Source of the DNA: Diphasiastrum complanatum
Lineage: Eukaryota > Streptophyta > Lycopodiopsida > Lycopodiales > Lycopodiaceae
Length of the DNA stretch: 64,000 bases
Direction: 5' to 3'
NCBI GenBank assembly: GCA_029204225.1
Contig: CM055108.1
Location: 12,339,955 to 12,403,954 of the forward strand
Numbering within the stretch: the stretch's first letter is position 1; each line of letters starts with the position of its first letter. The position numbers were made by a program, and so were the translations under genes. The notes under the pieces are model-generated. The model was not told where the DNA came from, searched no databases, and saw nothing but the letters and a program-made list of their open reading frames with translations. Below are positions 22,055 through 32,330 of the stretch, in pieces.

Positions 22055-23790
22055 CTTGGTAGGTAGTTGGTGACATTGAGATCCCCTACAAAGACAAGGA
22101 AATTGATCTTCCACCCTGAGGAAGAGGATGTAGGATCTCAATTGTCTAGTGGTGTTATTGACAAGCCAATCTTGAAATCAAAGACAAAGGACTATGACAT
22201 AGTCACTGATATTGGATCTCTTCGTCTGAATATCACTTTTGAGCAACTTTGGCTGATAACACTTATTACAGAAAGCAACTGAAAGGTCCTTCTGCCCCTA
22301 GAAAGAAGAAACAAGTTTCTTTGCTAGATGCTGGTTATCCAAAATCATTCTTCTATTGCTGCCTCTCTTACACATCTACTCAAGAAACAAGCGGAATACT
22401 TGTGGAAGAATGAACAGTAGAAAGCGTTCGAAGAACTTAAGCAAAGGTCGATCAATGCTCCTATTCTGAGACCACCCAAGTGGGCTATTTTATTTCATAG
22501 TTATGTTGATGTTTCTGCATTTGGTATTGGCATCTGTCTAAGTCAAAAGGACAATCAAAAGAAAGACCATCCTATATACTATGCGCGTCGTCAGCTTAGT
22601 GCCTCAGAAAAGAATTATTCGGCTACAGAAAGGGAAGCACTTGGAATGATTTTCACTATTAAGAAATTTGGGCATTATTTGTTGGGATATGCTTTCAATT
22701 TTCATGTTGATCACTATGCTCTAGAGTATCTTGTAAATAAATCAGATTTATCAGGACGAATTGCTCAATGGGTTCTACTTCTACAAGAATTCACCTATCA
22801 AGTAGAACTTCACCAAGGAAAATATCATATGAATGCTGATTATCTATCGTGACTCAGCATAGGAAAAACTAAAAAACCAATTAATGAGAATTTTTCAAAC
22901 GAAAATCTATTTAAAATTTGATCCACTAATTCATTATATTCTGATATTATTATTTATCTCAAGGATCAGATATATCCGGATGGTTATGATTTGGAGCAAA
23001 AGAAGGTTTTTTAATTTTAGGGAACACCTTATACGATTATTAACAATGTCCTGTACAAGCTTGGTGCTGATCAGCAACTAAGAAGATGTCTTGAAACAAC
23101 AGATATTAAAAAGGTTGTTCAAGGCTTACACTCAAAGGATGCTGGCGGACACTTTGCTTTAAAAAACACTGTTAAGAAGATATTGATTGCCAAGTACTGG
23201 TGGCCAATAATGTTCAAGGATGTATGAGACTATATTCGTTTGTGCGATCCATGCGAGAGATTTGGTAAGCCTACAAAAGCAATGAATTGGCCGTTGACAC
23301 CAATCCTGCCTCTTGCACCATTTGAGAAGTGGGGGATTGACTTTGTCTGTCCAATCAAACCTGTGACTCAACATACTAAGTGTCCTTAAATTCTTGTTGC
23401 AAAGGATTATGCTACAAAGAATGTTGAAGCAGAAGCGACGAAACGAAATGATGCGACAGCCGTCGCGGCGTTCTTATTCAAATTTATAATCACAAGATAT
23501 GGTTGTCCTCTTGAACTAGTAAGTGACCGTGGTACACATTTACTAAATGACACAATACGGCTGCTGACAACATATTTTTTGATTAAACACAGAAAAACAA
23601 CCCCTTATAATCCAAAAGCAAATGGGTCGATTGAGAGAGCTAATGGAATCTTATGTAAGATCCTGAACAAGATTATTATTGCACATGCGACTGATTGGGT
23701 TCAAAAATTACCATCAGTTCTCTGGGCTTATCTTAACACAGAAAAAATTGTGACAAACTTGTGTTGGTGTCACAATCAATCGAGATAGTC
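22055..23790 (+). pseudogene. Ty3/gypsy pol remnant, unit B
   Basis: Begins with the pre-protease stretch (22067-22280). Near 22338 it jumps from SLLDAG straight to the RT thumb (HSSIAASLTHLLKK), so protease and RT core are deleted. A TAG in the NEQ-KAF context near 22418 is shared with C. RNase H (DVSAFGIGICLSQKD, SATEREALGMIFTIKKFGHYLLG) follows to about 22850, and then the integrase in pieces: DAGGHFALKN, FEKWGIDFV, VSDRGTH and SIERANG. A stop near 23226 is shared with A. Confidence 0.85.
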
Positions 23791-24241
23791 TAGTACAAGC
23801 CATTCTTAATGGCTTGAAAGAAAACTATGAAAATCTTGTTCAATCCATTGCTATTAAGGAGTTATCCAACTTGGAGACTCTTCAAGGAATTCTATCTCTA
23901 AAGAAGCTAGACAAGAGTATAAACTCTTGAGGATGGACAAGCTGTCTCTCAGGCATATTGACGATGACAAACTTCTCTTTGCCAATAACAAGCACAAATG
24001 GAGGAGCAAGAATCACAATCCTCAAGCCTTCAACAAAGACAAAGCTACGGACAAAGACAAAGATGGAGAAGAAGATGATTCATCTCATCCGTCTACCTCC
24101 AAGTACAAGAAGAAAAGAGTCAAGTGTTTCTTTTGTGGCAAAAAGGGGCACTATGTCACTAAGTGCTTCAAGAAGAAGAATCAAGACAATCAAGCCAAAA
24201 TTATCAAAGAACATCCATTTGCAAATGAAGGAGAAGGATAA
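23791..24241 (+). pseudogene. Copia gag fragment with CCHC zinc knuckle, unit B
   Basis: The best preserved copy of this fragment. Frame 23927-24241 starts MRMDKLSLRHIDDDKLLF, then has an Asp/Lys-rich linker, the knuckle CFFCGKKGHYVTKC and a tail ending NEGEG. Upstream AILNGLKENYENLVQS belongs to the same gag in another frame. The knuckle residues are complete. Confidence 0.75.
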
Positions 24242-24309
24242 TTCATGGTGTCAAGTTTCTCCTCTACACCTTCAATGATGTATCTTGCCTGGCATGTAGA
24301 CTCTGTAGT

Positions 24310-24865
24310 ATGACAAATTGTTGTCATAACCTACCAGAAATCCTTGCTCGGCTTTCTCATCAAGCTTCTTTCGAAGCTTATCAGGAATATGTGCATAAGT
24401 TGCACAACCAAAGATTCTGACGTGAGACAGATTGGGCTTTCTACCCCACCATAGCTCATGTGGTGTCGTGTGTGGGACACCAGACTTGCCTGTTCTGTTC
24501 TAGATGTATGTGGCTGTAGCTGCTGCTTTAGCCCACAATGCCCTTGGAGCCTTCGAGTAGGCCATCATGCATCTGGCTGCTTCCATTTGGGTCCTGTCCT
24601 TTCTTTCAGCAACACCATTGTGCTGCGGTGTGTAGGCTACAGTTCTTTTGTGAATGATGCTACGATCATTGCAAAAGTTAGTGAAGCGATTCAAGATGTA
24701 TTCACCACCTCGATCTGTTCTGATCTGCTTCACTTTGCTGCCTGTACATCTCTCAGTCCAATTCACATATTTTGTGAATTTATCAAGTGCTTCAAATTTA
24801 TTCTGAATAAAATACACTCTGGCAAATTTGCTATAATCATCAATGATGGATACTCTTCATGCTCT
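24310..24865 (-). pseudogene. Copia integrase fragment, minus strand, unit B
   Basis: Frame 24500-24817 (minus) is the cleanest copy: VYFIQNKFEALDKF, GSKVKQIRTDRGGEYILNRF with the second catalytic Asp kept, then YTPQHNGVAERKDRT with the catalytic Glu, then AKAAATATYI and a stop. The first Asp motif lies just upstream in a shifted frame. HELWWGRKPNLS and FGCATYAHIPD follow toward 24310. Confidence 0.8.
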
Positions 24866-25290
24866 TGGTCTGATTGGTGTTTATATAAATTCAAAATTTT
24901 ACTTGTACTAATTTGTATTTCTATAAAATCGTTCTCTCAGTCAAGCTTGCTCTGGTTCCACCCAGAACTTCCCTCGACCTGAATGTTGTTGGCAACTCCA
25001 TTTTCTCTTTCTCAACAATCTCATAACGTTCTATGAAATTGATCCATGATTCTGTAGGTCCTCCCATCTCCTCACCCCATCTCATAAAGTGACCCCCTAT
25101 TGGACTGGCTGAGAGGATACTTGGGAAAAATATTTGTTTGGTGGACCAATTTATAATAGCATCTGTCTGATATAACCACGGTCTTCCAAATAATATTGAG
25201 TACAAAAAATCCAAGTAATTTCAGAGTTGATTCTTGTCTTTCATAGAGGTATTCATCTTCGAGACAACTACAACAAGATCGAAACAAATT
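24866..25290 (-). pseudogene. Protease-like fragment with ILFGRPWL motif, unit B
   Basis: Minus frame 24921-25214 has FLYSILFGRPWLYQTDAII, INWSTKQIFF, MRWGEEMGGPTESWINF and a C-terminal acidic part. It is the counterpart of 7346-7800; the gypsy protease assignment rests on GRPWL. It lacks about 20 bp (the MVE codons) near 24937 compared with A and C. Confidence 0.45.
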
Positions 25291-25572
25291 TAGTTAAAAT
25301 CTGTTCAATATTTAGTCCAGTCGCATGTTCAACATGTTTCAACTGTGTGTTCCAAAACGCCGATCCAACCTTGAGCATGCAAGTTACAAATAACATCCCC
25401 ACCAACAAATTTTTTTGGGGAGGAGAGAGTGGATCTGCTTGGATCCACTAGGAGCAGTTACATTGCTAGCAACAACATCAACAAAATCGATAGCCAAGGT
25501 CACAAACCAAAGACGAGAACGACAAGGCTAAGAAGCAGATGGGCAATCCAAAAGGACTCAATCAGAAGAAGT
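25291..25572. other. Unassigned segment up to the inversion breakpoint, unit B
   Basis: Matches 7801-8073 in A and 45181-45486 in C in the same orientation (aacgccgatccaacc, ggagagagtggatctgc, caaagacgagaacgac). It ends at atcagaagaagt, where B switches to inverted sequence. No recognised gene. Confidence 0.6.
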
Positions 25573-25577
25573 CCCAA

Positions 25578-25762
25578 ATGGAGGCCATAATGGGGGAGTT
25601 CATCGTTCTGCGGTTCTAGTGATGCATAATTCTCCATTTATCCAGCCTCAGATCTATGGGCAACATCCCATGATGGCATCGTATGGATTGCCGATGCAAA
25701 TACACCTCATGTTAGTGAGCACCCTACTTGTTTGCTCTTGTTTCCTACAGCTTCTAGTGTAG
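25578..25762 (+). pseudogene. NF-YB C-terminal fragment, unit B (inverted part)
   Basis: The plus frame reads GGHNGGVHRSAVLVMHNSP, then QPQIYGQHPMMASYGLPMQ and ends LQLLV with TAG at 25760. It is the same as the C-terminal part of the C pseudogene (minus strand, 47873-48060). The inversion moved it 3.3 kb from its histone-fold half at 28925-29247 and onto the other strand. Confidence 0.75.
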
Positions 25763-25818
25763 TTCCCAACTAGTTTTATGATTCACAAAAAGAGTTCTAG
25801 AAACAACCAAAGCTCACA

Positions 25819-26979
25819 AGCAATCTTATGCTACTAATCAACCATTACAATTGATTTACAGTCCAGCAGTTCTGTGTTCTTTACATGCACAGATTACTTT
25901 GCTTGGAGGTTTCAACCAAAGAGCACCTACAACTGAGTGTAAAAAAACATTCATGCATGCACCCCAAAAGCAAGCTTTAATCACTAAGCACTTCATGCAC
26001 ACAAACAAGTGGAGAGAATCATACGTCAGAACAAGATTCATCAGCGTAAAAGGCATGATTGAAGGAGCAAAGGGAATATGATTTCCTTCCTCTCCCACTA
26101 TGAAGCTCCAAAAACTTGCATGCAAGTTTGCATGTGTGCCTTTGAAAGTTCAATCGATAGATTGTCTCTTGCACACCTCCCTCTGTCATTAGGTGACTAC
26201 TTGGTTGCCACCTAGTTTGATTATCAGTGGTGGATCTTGGTGCATAATCCTTTCTGCTAGAAAGTGTTCACTGATTTCCTACTCTAGAGAATCAGTTGAT
26301 TTTTATTTACTTCTTCTTTCGTTTCAGAACAGCCTCTGCCTATTACTAGGCTATGTTGGGTAGTTTCTTGAAGTTAACGTTCTTTATTCAAAGCCCAAAT
26401 CAGACAAAAAGGGACTGGTAATCATTGCAGTATTGTCCTGCGCCTGTCACAGGACGACTCAGGGCAGTCACTCTTGCACTGGAACTACATGCTTGCAGAT
26501 CATGCATTCAACCAAGAAATCAACGTGTAGAGTGGTTGAAATGCCATGAAATGCTACTTTATTATTGCAAAAACGAATAAAGATCACAAGCAATCTTATG
26601 CTGCTGATCAACCATTACAATTGATTTACAGTCCAGCAGTTCTATGTTCTTTACATGCACATATTACTTTGCTTGTAGGTTTCAACGAAAGAGCACCTAC
26701 AACTGAGTGTAAAAAAACATTCATGCATGCACCCCAAAAGCAAGCTTTAATCACTAAGCACTTCATGCACACAAACAAGAGCAGAGAATCATATTTCAAA
26801 ACAAGATTCATTAGTGTAAAAGGCATGATTGAAGGAGCAAAGGGAATATGATTTCCTTCCTCTCCCACTATGAAGCTCCAAAAACTTGCATGCAAGTTTG
26901 AATGTGTGCCTTTGAAAGTTCAATCGATAGATTCTCTCTTGCACACCTCCCCATGTCATTAGGTGACTACTTGGTTGCT
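25819..26979. repeat. Direct repeat pair of about 0.39 kb flanking a 375-bp spacer, unit B
   Basis: Copy 1 (25819-26208) and copy 2 (26584-26979) both run from tcacaagcaatcttatgct to ggtgactacttggttgc. C has one copy (minus orientation, about 47425-47820). On the minus strand each copy has an 89-codon frame (25856-26125, 26626-26895) starting MHASFWSFIVGEEG. The frame of copy 1 is identical to C, and copy 2 differs at 4 residues. This is 3' flank of NF-YB, so the frame is probably not a gene. Confidence 0.8.
26209..26583. other. 375-bp spacer unique to unit B
   Basis: Sequence between the two repeat copies, not found elsewhere in the window. It has no long ORF. A short palindrome cctgcgcctgtcacagg lies near 26438. 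It was either lost from C by recombination between the repeats or inserted in B. Confidence 0.6.
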
Positions 26980-28906
26980 ACCAGAAACAAATTCACATAA
27001 CTGAAACAAAAAACTAATCTAACAGCATTTTAGAAGTCCCAGAATCAAAAAACACTCATTTCTTAATTCTTGGACATCCCAAGAACATCAAGCACTAGAA
27101 TGTCAAGAATCTACAAGATTTACACCACATTTCTAGCCTCAATAGTTTACCTGAATGTTGATTCCTATATTAATCCACAAACAAGAAAAAAAAATCTAAT
27201 CCACAACTAGGAAAGCAAGAAAATAATCCACCACTAAATCCCGAACCACACACATGGAATGGAAGGGCATGATCATAACAGAATCACTCAAGAAAGCAAT
27301 CAACATCAAGGAGCTCAAAGGATGCACCAAACTCGTGGAGGCACTTCTCATTTGGACATGGAGGAGATGCATTACACAAACATCTCCCTTCTACAAAGGG
27401 TGAGTCTCTTAAATAAACAAGAGACTGGCTTAGGTGGCATCATAGTGGCATTTCCACATTTCACATATTACAAGTGGAATAATGCTCTCCACTAGAGGTC
27501 ACCATTATACTACTTTCTTTAAGAGGGGTCTACTTGCATTTATTACTTTGCCTAGATGTACTAGTTCCTACATGGTCATTGCATCTTTCAGGATTTACTA
27601 TGAGACTTACACAGTTCTTGCTTGTGATTCTTAACTAGTACTTCTTGGCTCTCAGTCTTTGTTTGTCTCGTCTTCTCAAAGACCTTCTCGGTCTAAGGTG
27701 AGAGGTGCTCATGGGTAGCTCTGGTCGAGTATCTTGGGGATTCGTCAGAATCAGCCAACATCATCCCACCCCTGTGTTGTAAGACCCACTGCAACTCATA
27801 TTGAATGATGTCGCTCCGCTTCCGCATTGGCATCTTCGATTATCACTTGGAAAACCATAGATTCTCATTCTCTTGCATAAAACCAAGTGCTTATTGTTGC
27901 TGGTCTTTATCACAAAAATTGTATGTTGCAATGTAACCAGAATGTCTTATTGCTTCAAGTGGTTGACATTCTCAAAATTGGAGAGCTCCCAATAGCTTCA
28001 CAACTTGCATGCCTGACTGCATTCAGCGTGTCTTTTTCTTTTATCACTTGTATCTGCCATTGACAATTTCATCATTTATTTTTTGGTAGGTAGTAACTTC
28101 TGGGAGGTCTGTATCCTCCATTTTGCTTCTAGGCGTTTTCAGAGTTCTTCTCTCAATTGAAATTCCAGTTTTGTCGACGCTCTTTCCTTGATGTGAAGAG
28201 GAGAATCTTCGATTGATAGGTTGCACAAACCTTGGTTAACAGCCTTCGAGGAGATGGACCCATCAACACATTGGTGGTAGGATTATATTTGGACAGATGG
28301 TTTGGTGATGGTAGGGAAACGATGAAGGCTTGGTGGAAGGGTGAAGGAACTAATAGCTTTACACTTGCAGCCTTGGACCTTTGCAATGTCGAGCTTTGAC
28401 CAGTGAGGAGCTCGCTTTATTCTATAGGTTCACGGTTGTCTTCATCTTTTTTTTTTTTTTACAGCTCTTTTTCCTTTCATCAATTACTTTTGGATCTCTT
28501 TGGGCTTCATAGGAGGGGATTCGACTATCATTGCTCCAGAGAGTTTCTTTTGATCAAGATCGATCTGACTCATTTGTTGCTTAAGTTTTGTCCTTTCCTC
28601 CTAAGATTCTTAGATCTTTCTCTTTATTTCGTTATGCTGCTTTGTCTGCTTTCTTAGGTCTTCTTTTCTGGATGACCAACCAATGTAGGTGGTAGTTGGC
28701 CTCTGCAAGACATTTGCAATGATCTCTTAGCCGCTTCGGCGAAACTATCTCTGAAAAATTGGGGATTTCTTAGATGAACACTGGAATGATGTTAAACAGA
28801 TAGATGAAAGGTAGGGACAATGGATGCAAATGTATTGCAAGAGGGCTAGTTGAAGAAGGATATTGATTTCCCAATGCTTCTGCTTCTCTTTTCTGAAGGA
28901 TCTTCG
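26980..28906. other. Unassigned segment in inverted orientation, unit B
   Basis: Reverse complement of C 45500-47420. On the minus strand it has the frames at 28044-28226 (INRRFSSSHQGKSVDKTG) and 28153-28386. Near 28550-28650 the minus strand gives the Lys/Gln-rich coiled-coil-like stretch. No recognised family and no continuous frame. Confidence 0.5.
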
Positions 28907-28924
28907 GCTCCCTCCTTCACATGC

Positions 28925-29247
28925 GTCGCTGCTGACTGATTCCCCTAATTTGTCATTGATACCTTTTCACTGTATCTTTGAAGATACACTTTCAGGGGCT
29001 CCATATAGTTTTCAAACCCTAAAGTGTTCATTGCCCATAGCAGATCATCACCAATGATTGATTTTTGATTCTCATGTTGGCACTTATCTGACACCTCCCG
29101 TGTTATGAAGCTTATGAACTCCGAAACACATTCTTGCACTATTCTTTGGCATCTTTGGAGGTTTTCGCATTAGATGGAAGGTCTTTCTTCATGAAGTGGC
29201 CTACATTAGCTATGGTCAGAAGCTGGTCTTGTTCTCGGAGGGAAGAA
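28925..29247 (-). pseudogene. NF-YB histone-fold fragment, unit B
   Basis: The minus strand gives [18 protein letters not shown], then [14 protein letters not shown], a one-base loss (gaatagtg for gaaatagtg), and [40 protein letters not shown] and [10 protein letters not shown]. This is the conserved core of plant NF-YB (HAP3), the histone-fold subunit that pairs with NF-YC and with NF-YA binds CCAAT boxes. Lys rather than Asp in SKDAKE argues against the LEC1 subclass. The N-terminus is cut at about 29247, where D2 sequence begins, and the C-terminus was moved by the inversion. No intron is seen. It is clearly dead. Confidence 0.85.
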
Positions 29248-29276
29248 GACTCACGGCCACTTCAACAATTAATGTT

Positions 29277-29753
29277 AATTTTTTGAAGCAATTTATATCA
29301 CCAACAGCTGCATATAACCTCATCACTAACCCACCACCCATCACTGGTCCACTAACTTCACCACCTGCACCTGACACCCAATCACTTGAGTTTGATTCGC
29401 CAGATCAAACCCTAGCACTTGGCGAGAATATGTCGCTCTCAAAGGGACTTCCCTCAATGCTTCCAGGGAGCAATAGTGACACTTTTGTTGCACCAACGCA
29501 TGAGGAATCACCCTTAGATCTAGAGCGTAAAGTGAAGTTCCAAGATACCAAGAGTGTCACAACTCTACATGACTATTTGGCAAGGCCTTCAAGGAAGTTG
29601 TCCGAGAAATCCAAAAAAAAGATCCGGAGACAATTCGACGATCGAAAGGAGTCCGAGGATTTTTGGAGGACATATAAGAGAAAAGACCGGGGAGGTTTAA
29701 AGAAAGTGACTAATGAAGATTACCCCAAACTCAGCAGCTTAGTAAATGCATAG
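29277..29753 (+). other. D2 open reading frame, unit B, unknown function
   Basis: A 159-codon stretch homologous to 49360-49754 in C, starting FLKQFISPTAAYNLITNPPP. It continues with a Pro/Ser/Thr-rich part, SLEFDSPDQTLALG, LSKGLPSMLPGS, a basic region HDYLARPSRKLSEKSKKK, RRQFDDRKESEDFWRTYKRK and NEDYPKLSSLVNA, then TAG. The ATG at 29196 belongs to antisense NF-YB sequence joined by deletion, so I do not accept it as the start. I recognise no family; a gag-like or low-complexity structural protein is possible. It is intact here and ends early in C. Confidence 0.45.
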
Positions 29754-30315
29754 CGACCACACCCCTCTTGGAGAATCATAATGTTGTTGAACAATGATGA
29801 ACAACTCCAAGAGTATCTAAGGGCACCAAGTTGGGCTCACTTGTATTAAATCTTCGATTCTTGGTAACAAGGGTCTCTCTCTCTCTCTCTCTCTCTAACT
29901 CATGGATGATAAGTCGTTATAACTAACCCTATTATGCTTAGTTTACAACTCAACGGAAGAACACACTGTTCAAGGTGGGCCTTTTGTCTAAATCACCTTA
30001 CCTAAACCCAGGCTATGAATATAAACATTGATTGTAAGCGAATCATTCACCCTAAATCAAATGGACAGGATTTATTACTCGAAGAAACTTCTTCCACAAG
30101 CCAAACCGGATGGGCTCTATGGAAAACTATATATAGAGCATAAACCATACCCATTGTCACCATTACAGCGATTGAATAGGAGTTCACTACTTTCTTTTTC
30201 CTCTTGTCTACAAGTGAAGTGATGGGTACGCACCATAGCCGTATGTCTCTCTTGACTTCATGCTCTTTAACTTTGTAGTTTACCATTTTATGATGGATTA
30301 TTCATGCTTAGATTA
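29754..30315. other. Non-coding stretch with CT microsatellite, unit B
   Basis: Nothing gene-like is seen. It contains (TC)n at 29874-29896, and a short frame (30028-30222) that is not preserved in C. Confidence 0.5.
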
Positions 30316-31663
30316 ATCGCTGGACATCAAGCTATGCTACATCTTTTTGGTAGCCTTTATGCGTGCTGAAGCAGCGCTGGCTTCCCAACCATAATTAGCA
30401 TCGTTTACAACATCATGCAATATTTAGAATACAATAAAAATATCAAAAACTTTCCTACAGGGCCAGCGCTGGTTTTTCAGAACGCTACGACCTTTTTCGA
30501 GCTTCTTTGTATGCACAGAATGCTATATATATTTTAGATGTGAGTAAAAGTAAGCTTCTGGTCAGCGATGGACCAAGAGCTTTCATGTATTGTTTGTAGC
30601 CTTAATTTACTAGCATTGAAAACCAGCGATGGGCCCTCGGTTGACTGGAATGAGGTGTTTTTTATCTCTATCTGCATTCCGTTTATCAGATTATAGACTG
30701 TTGGTACAGCGATTTGCTACAAGGAAAACATTTACATATTGCTTGAAATGGTAGACTTGTTTAACATACAATTAGCAGGTTGATAAAGCAGGTTCAAAGT
30801 AGAGTGAATGCATGCTGATTCGATTAGACACACATGTCACACACACACACACACACAATCATATAGGTTTTATGCTTACACTTTTTCAGAGCTGAAATAC
30901 ACATATGAAACTCATTAAAGGTCAAATTAATCTGATGTGGTGTAATATGTTCTGTTACAAAAACAAACATTGGAATCTGAGTGCAGTTTGTTCCGCTATC
31001 CTATTGCACATGCTTGTTTGTCGATTTCTTAATTATATTTTAATGTGAAAGTTGCATTTTGCGGGTGCTGTCGATACTATAAGAAGAGTATATGTTTTCA
31101 GTATATCAGCTTTCCCTTCACATTGCATTACCATTAATCAAGGAGTGTCTAATAATGTGATGTGGATAGAATTATTGATATTGGATCGAATCTAGTGATA
31201 GATATTAGAATAATATTGGTTCACATTCCTTAAACATTTCCTTGAAGCTTCAAGAAGATCGTGATCAGATCTGAGTTTCTTCAATAACTGATAGAAATAT
31301 AACAAGAACTTACAAGTACACTGGCGTGTTACGGAAACAGAAACAACATTGAGATTTGGGGAACGCGAGAGAGAGAAGGTTGAAATCAAAGTAAATTCAG
31401 AAAGTTTCCAGTAAACTCTTATCGTCTTTTTTCTTCTGCGTCAAATTTGATTCACCCTGCACTCGCAAGAAGATTGCATTTTGGATGACTCGGCTAGAGT
31501 TCTCTGATCTTTGCATCTTGCATTCAACTGTTTCCCTGAGTGCCATTACAGATTTTGTTTTCTAGATTCTTGAAATAGTTGGAATCAAGCTTGGGCATGC
31601 AGCTGCGCCACCTGTGAGATACAAAGAATCAGGACCCCGAATCACAATGACATTTTTGGTGAG

Positions 31664-32074
31664 GTGATACGGGACTCACTACTGTCGTCACTGTGGGCTC
31701 AATCGCAAGAGATCAGGTTTTGTTCTGAAGAGGATGCAATTTGTGCAGTTTGCCTTTGTGGGTACGAAAAGGAAGATCCTGTATGGTTGTTACCATCTTG
31801 TTCTCACATATTTCATAAACCTTGCCTTGATCGGTGGCTTGACCAAAACCAAACTTGTCCTACCTGTAGATCTTCTCTTTTGACAAAAGAACTTACTCAG
31901 AAAAGTGAGAAGAGAGATGAAGCGCTTATGATAGAGTCCGCATTGTGGTTTTCTTTCTTCGGTAACCATGGCCCTGCCGCAATGACTTCCTTGTATGGAG
32001 CACATATATATCTTACGAGAATTTTGGCGCTCCATACAACAAACTCATTTTGGCAGGGCCATGGTTATCGTTGA
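31664..32074 (+). CDS. RING-H2 finger protein fragment, left arm, unit B
   Basis: 136 codons. After a short N-terminal part the RING-H2 is complete: CAVCLCGYEKEDPVW, LLPSCSHIFHKPCLDRW, QNQTCPTCRSSLL, with canonical spacing. A Lys/Glu-rich tail (LTQKSEKRDEA) follows, then read-through of the palindrome centre. Upstream, the possible acceptor ttttgttttctag is near 31553-31565, as in A. It may be a 3' exon of a longer gene; the 5' exon is not identified. Likely E3 ubiquitin ligase type by family. Confidence 0.6.
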   Translation: MIRDSLLSSLWAQSQEIRFCSEEDAICAVCLCGYEKEDPVWLLPSCSHIFHKPCLDRWLDQNQTCPTCRSSLLTKELTQKSEKRDEALMIESALWFSFFGNHGPAAMTSLYGAHIYLTRILALHTTNSFWQGHGYR

Positions 32075-32330
32075 AAGAAAACCACAATGCCCACTCTGTC
32101 GTACATGCTTCGTCTCTCTTATTACTTTTCTGAGTAAATTCTTTTGTCAAAAGAGATCTACAGGTAGGACAAGTTTGGTTTTGTTCAAGCCACCGATCAA
32201 GGCAAGGTTTATGAAATATGTGAGAACAAGATGGTAATAGCCATACAAGATCTTCCTTTTTGTACCCACAAAGGCAAACTGCACAAATTGCATCCTCTTC
32301 ACAACAGAACCTCTCTGTGATTGAGCCCAC
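32013..32330 (-). CDS. RING-H2 finger protein fragment, right arm, unit B
   Basis: 105 codons starting MGSITERFCCEEDAICAVC. All eight ligands are present (C-x2-C, SCSHIFHKPC, TCPTC), with CLDRWLEQNQ between. It differs from the left arm in GYKKEDLVW and RSLLTKEFTQKSNKRDEA. Upstream on this strand an alternative frame reads LGHAAPPVGNQGSGP and NFGDEIRDSLNV before the RING frame, suggesting a frameshift or exon boundary just before MGSI. Confidence 0.6.
   Translation of the reverse strand: MGSITERFCCEEDAICAVCLCGYKKEDLVWLLPSCSHIFHKPCLDRWLEQNQTCPTCRSLLTKEFTQKSNKRDEACTTEWALWFSFNDNHGPAKMSLLYGAPKFS

Larger units (their letters stand above)
25573..28906. other. 3.3 kb inverted block private to unit B
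   Basis: Relative to C (about 45490-48055), this block is reversed. At the left, agaagaagt is followed by the complement of C around 48050 (ccataatgggggagttcat). At the right, ctgaaggatcttcg, the complement of C 45500, is followed by gctccctccttcac, which is C 48062 in normal orientation. A has the C orientation, so B is derived. About 13 bp (ccccagtcacga in C) were lost at the left end. The block is longer than in C because it holds a duplicated 0.39 kb repeat and a 375-bp spacer. Confidence 0.85.

Noticed and set aside
24458-24982. 174-aa plus-strand ORF (also 6948 and 44356) rich in Cys and Ser
   Set aside because: It is the antisense of the copia integrase, which has clear motifs on the minus strand.
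29196-29276. N-terminal extension of the D2 ORF in B
   Set aside because: These codons are antisense NF-YB sequence fused by a deletion; C has a different upstream sequence.
31790-32035. Arg/Lys-rich ORFs opposite the RING copies (also 11215, 31995, 52168)
   Set aside because: Antisense reading of the RING sequence; the Cys/His pattern is on the other strand.
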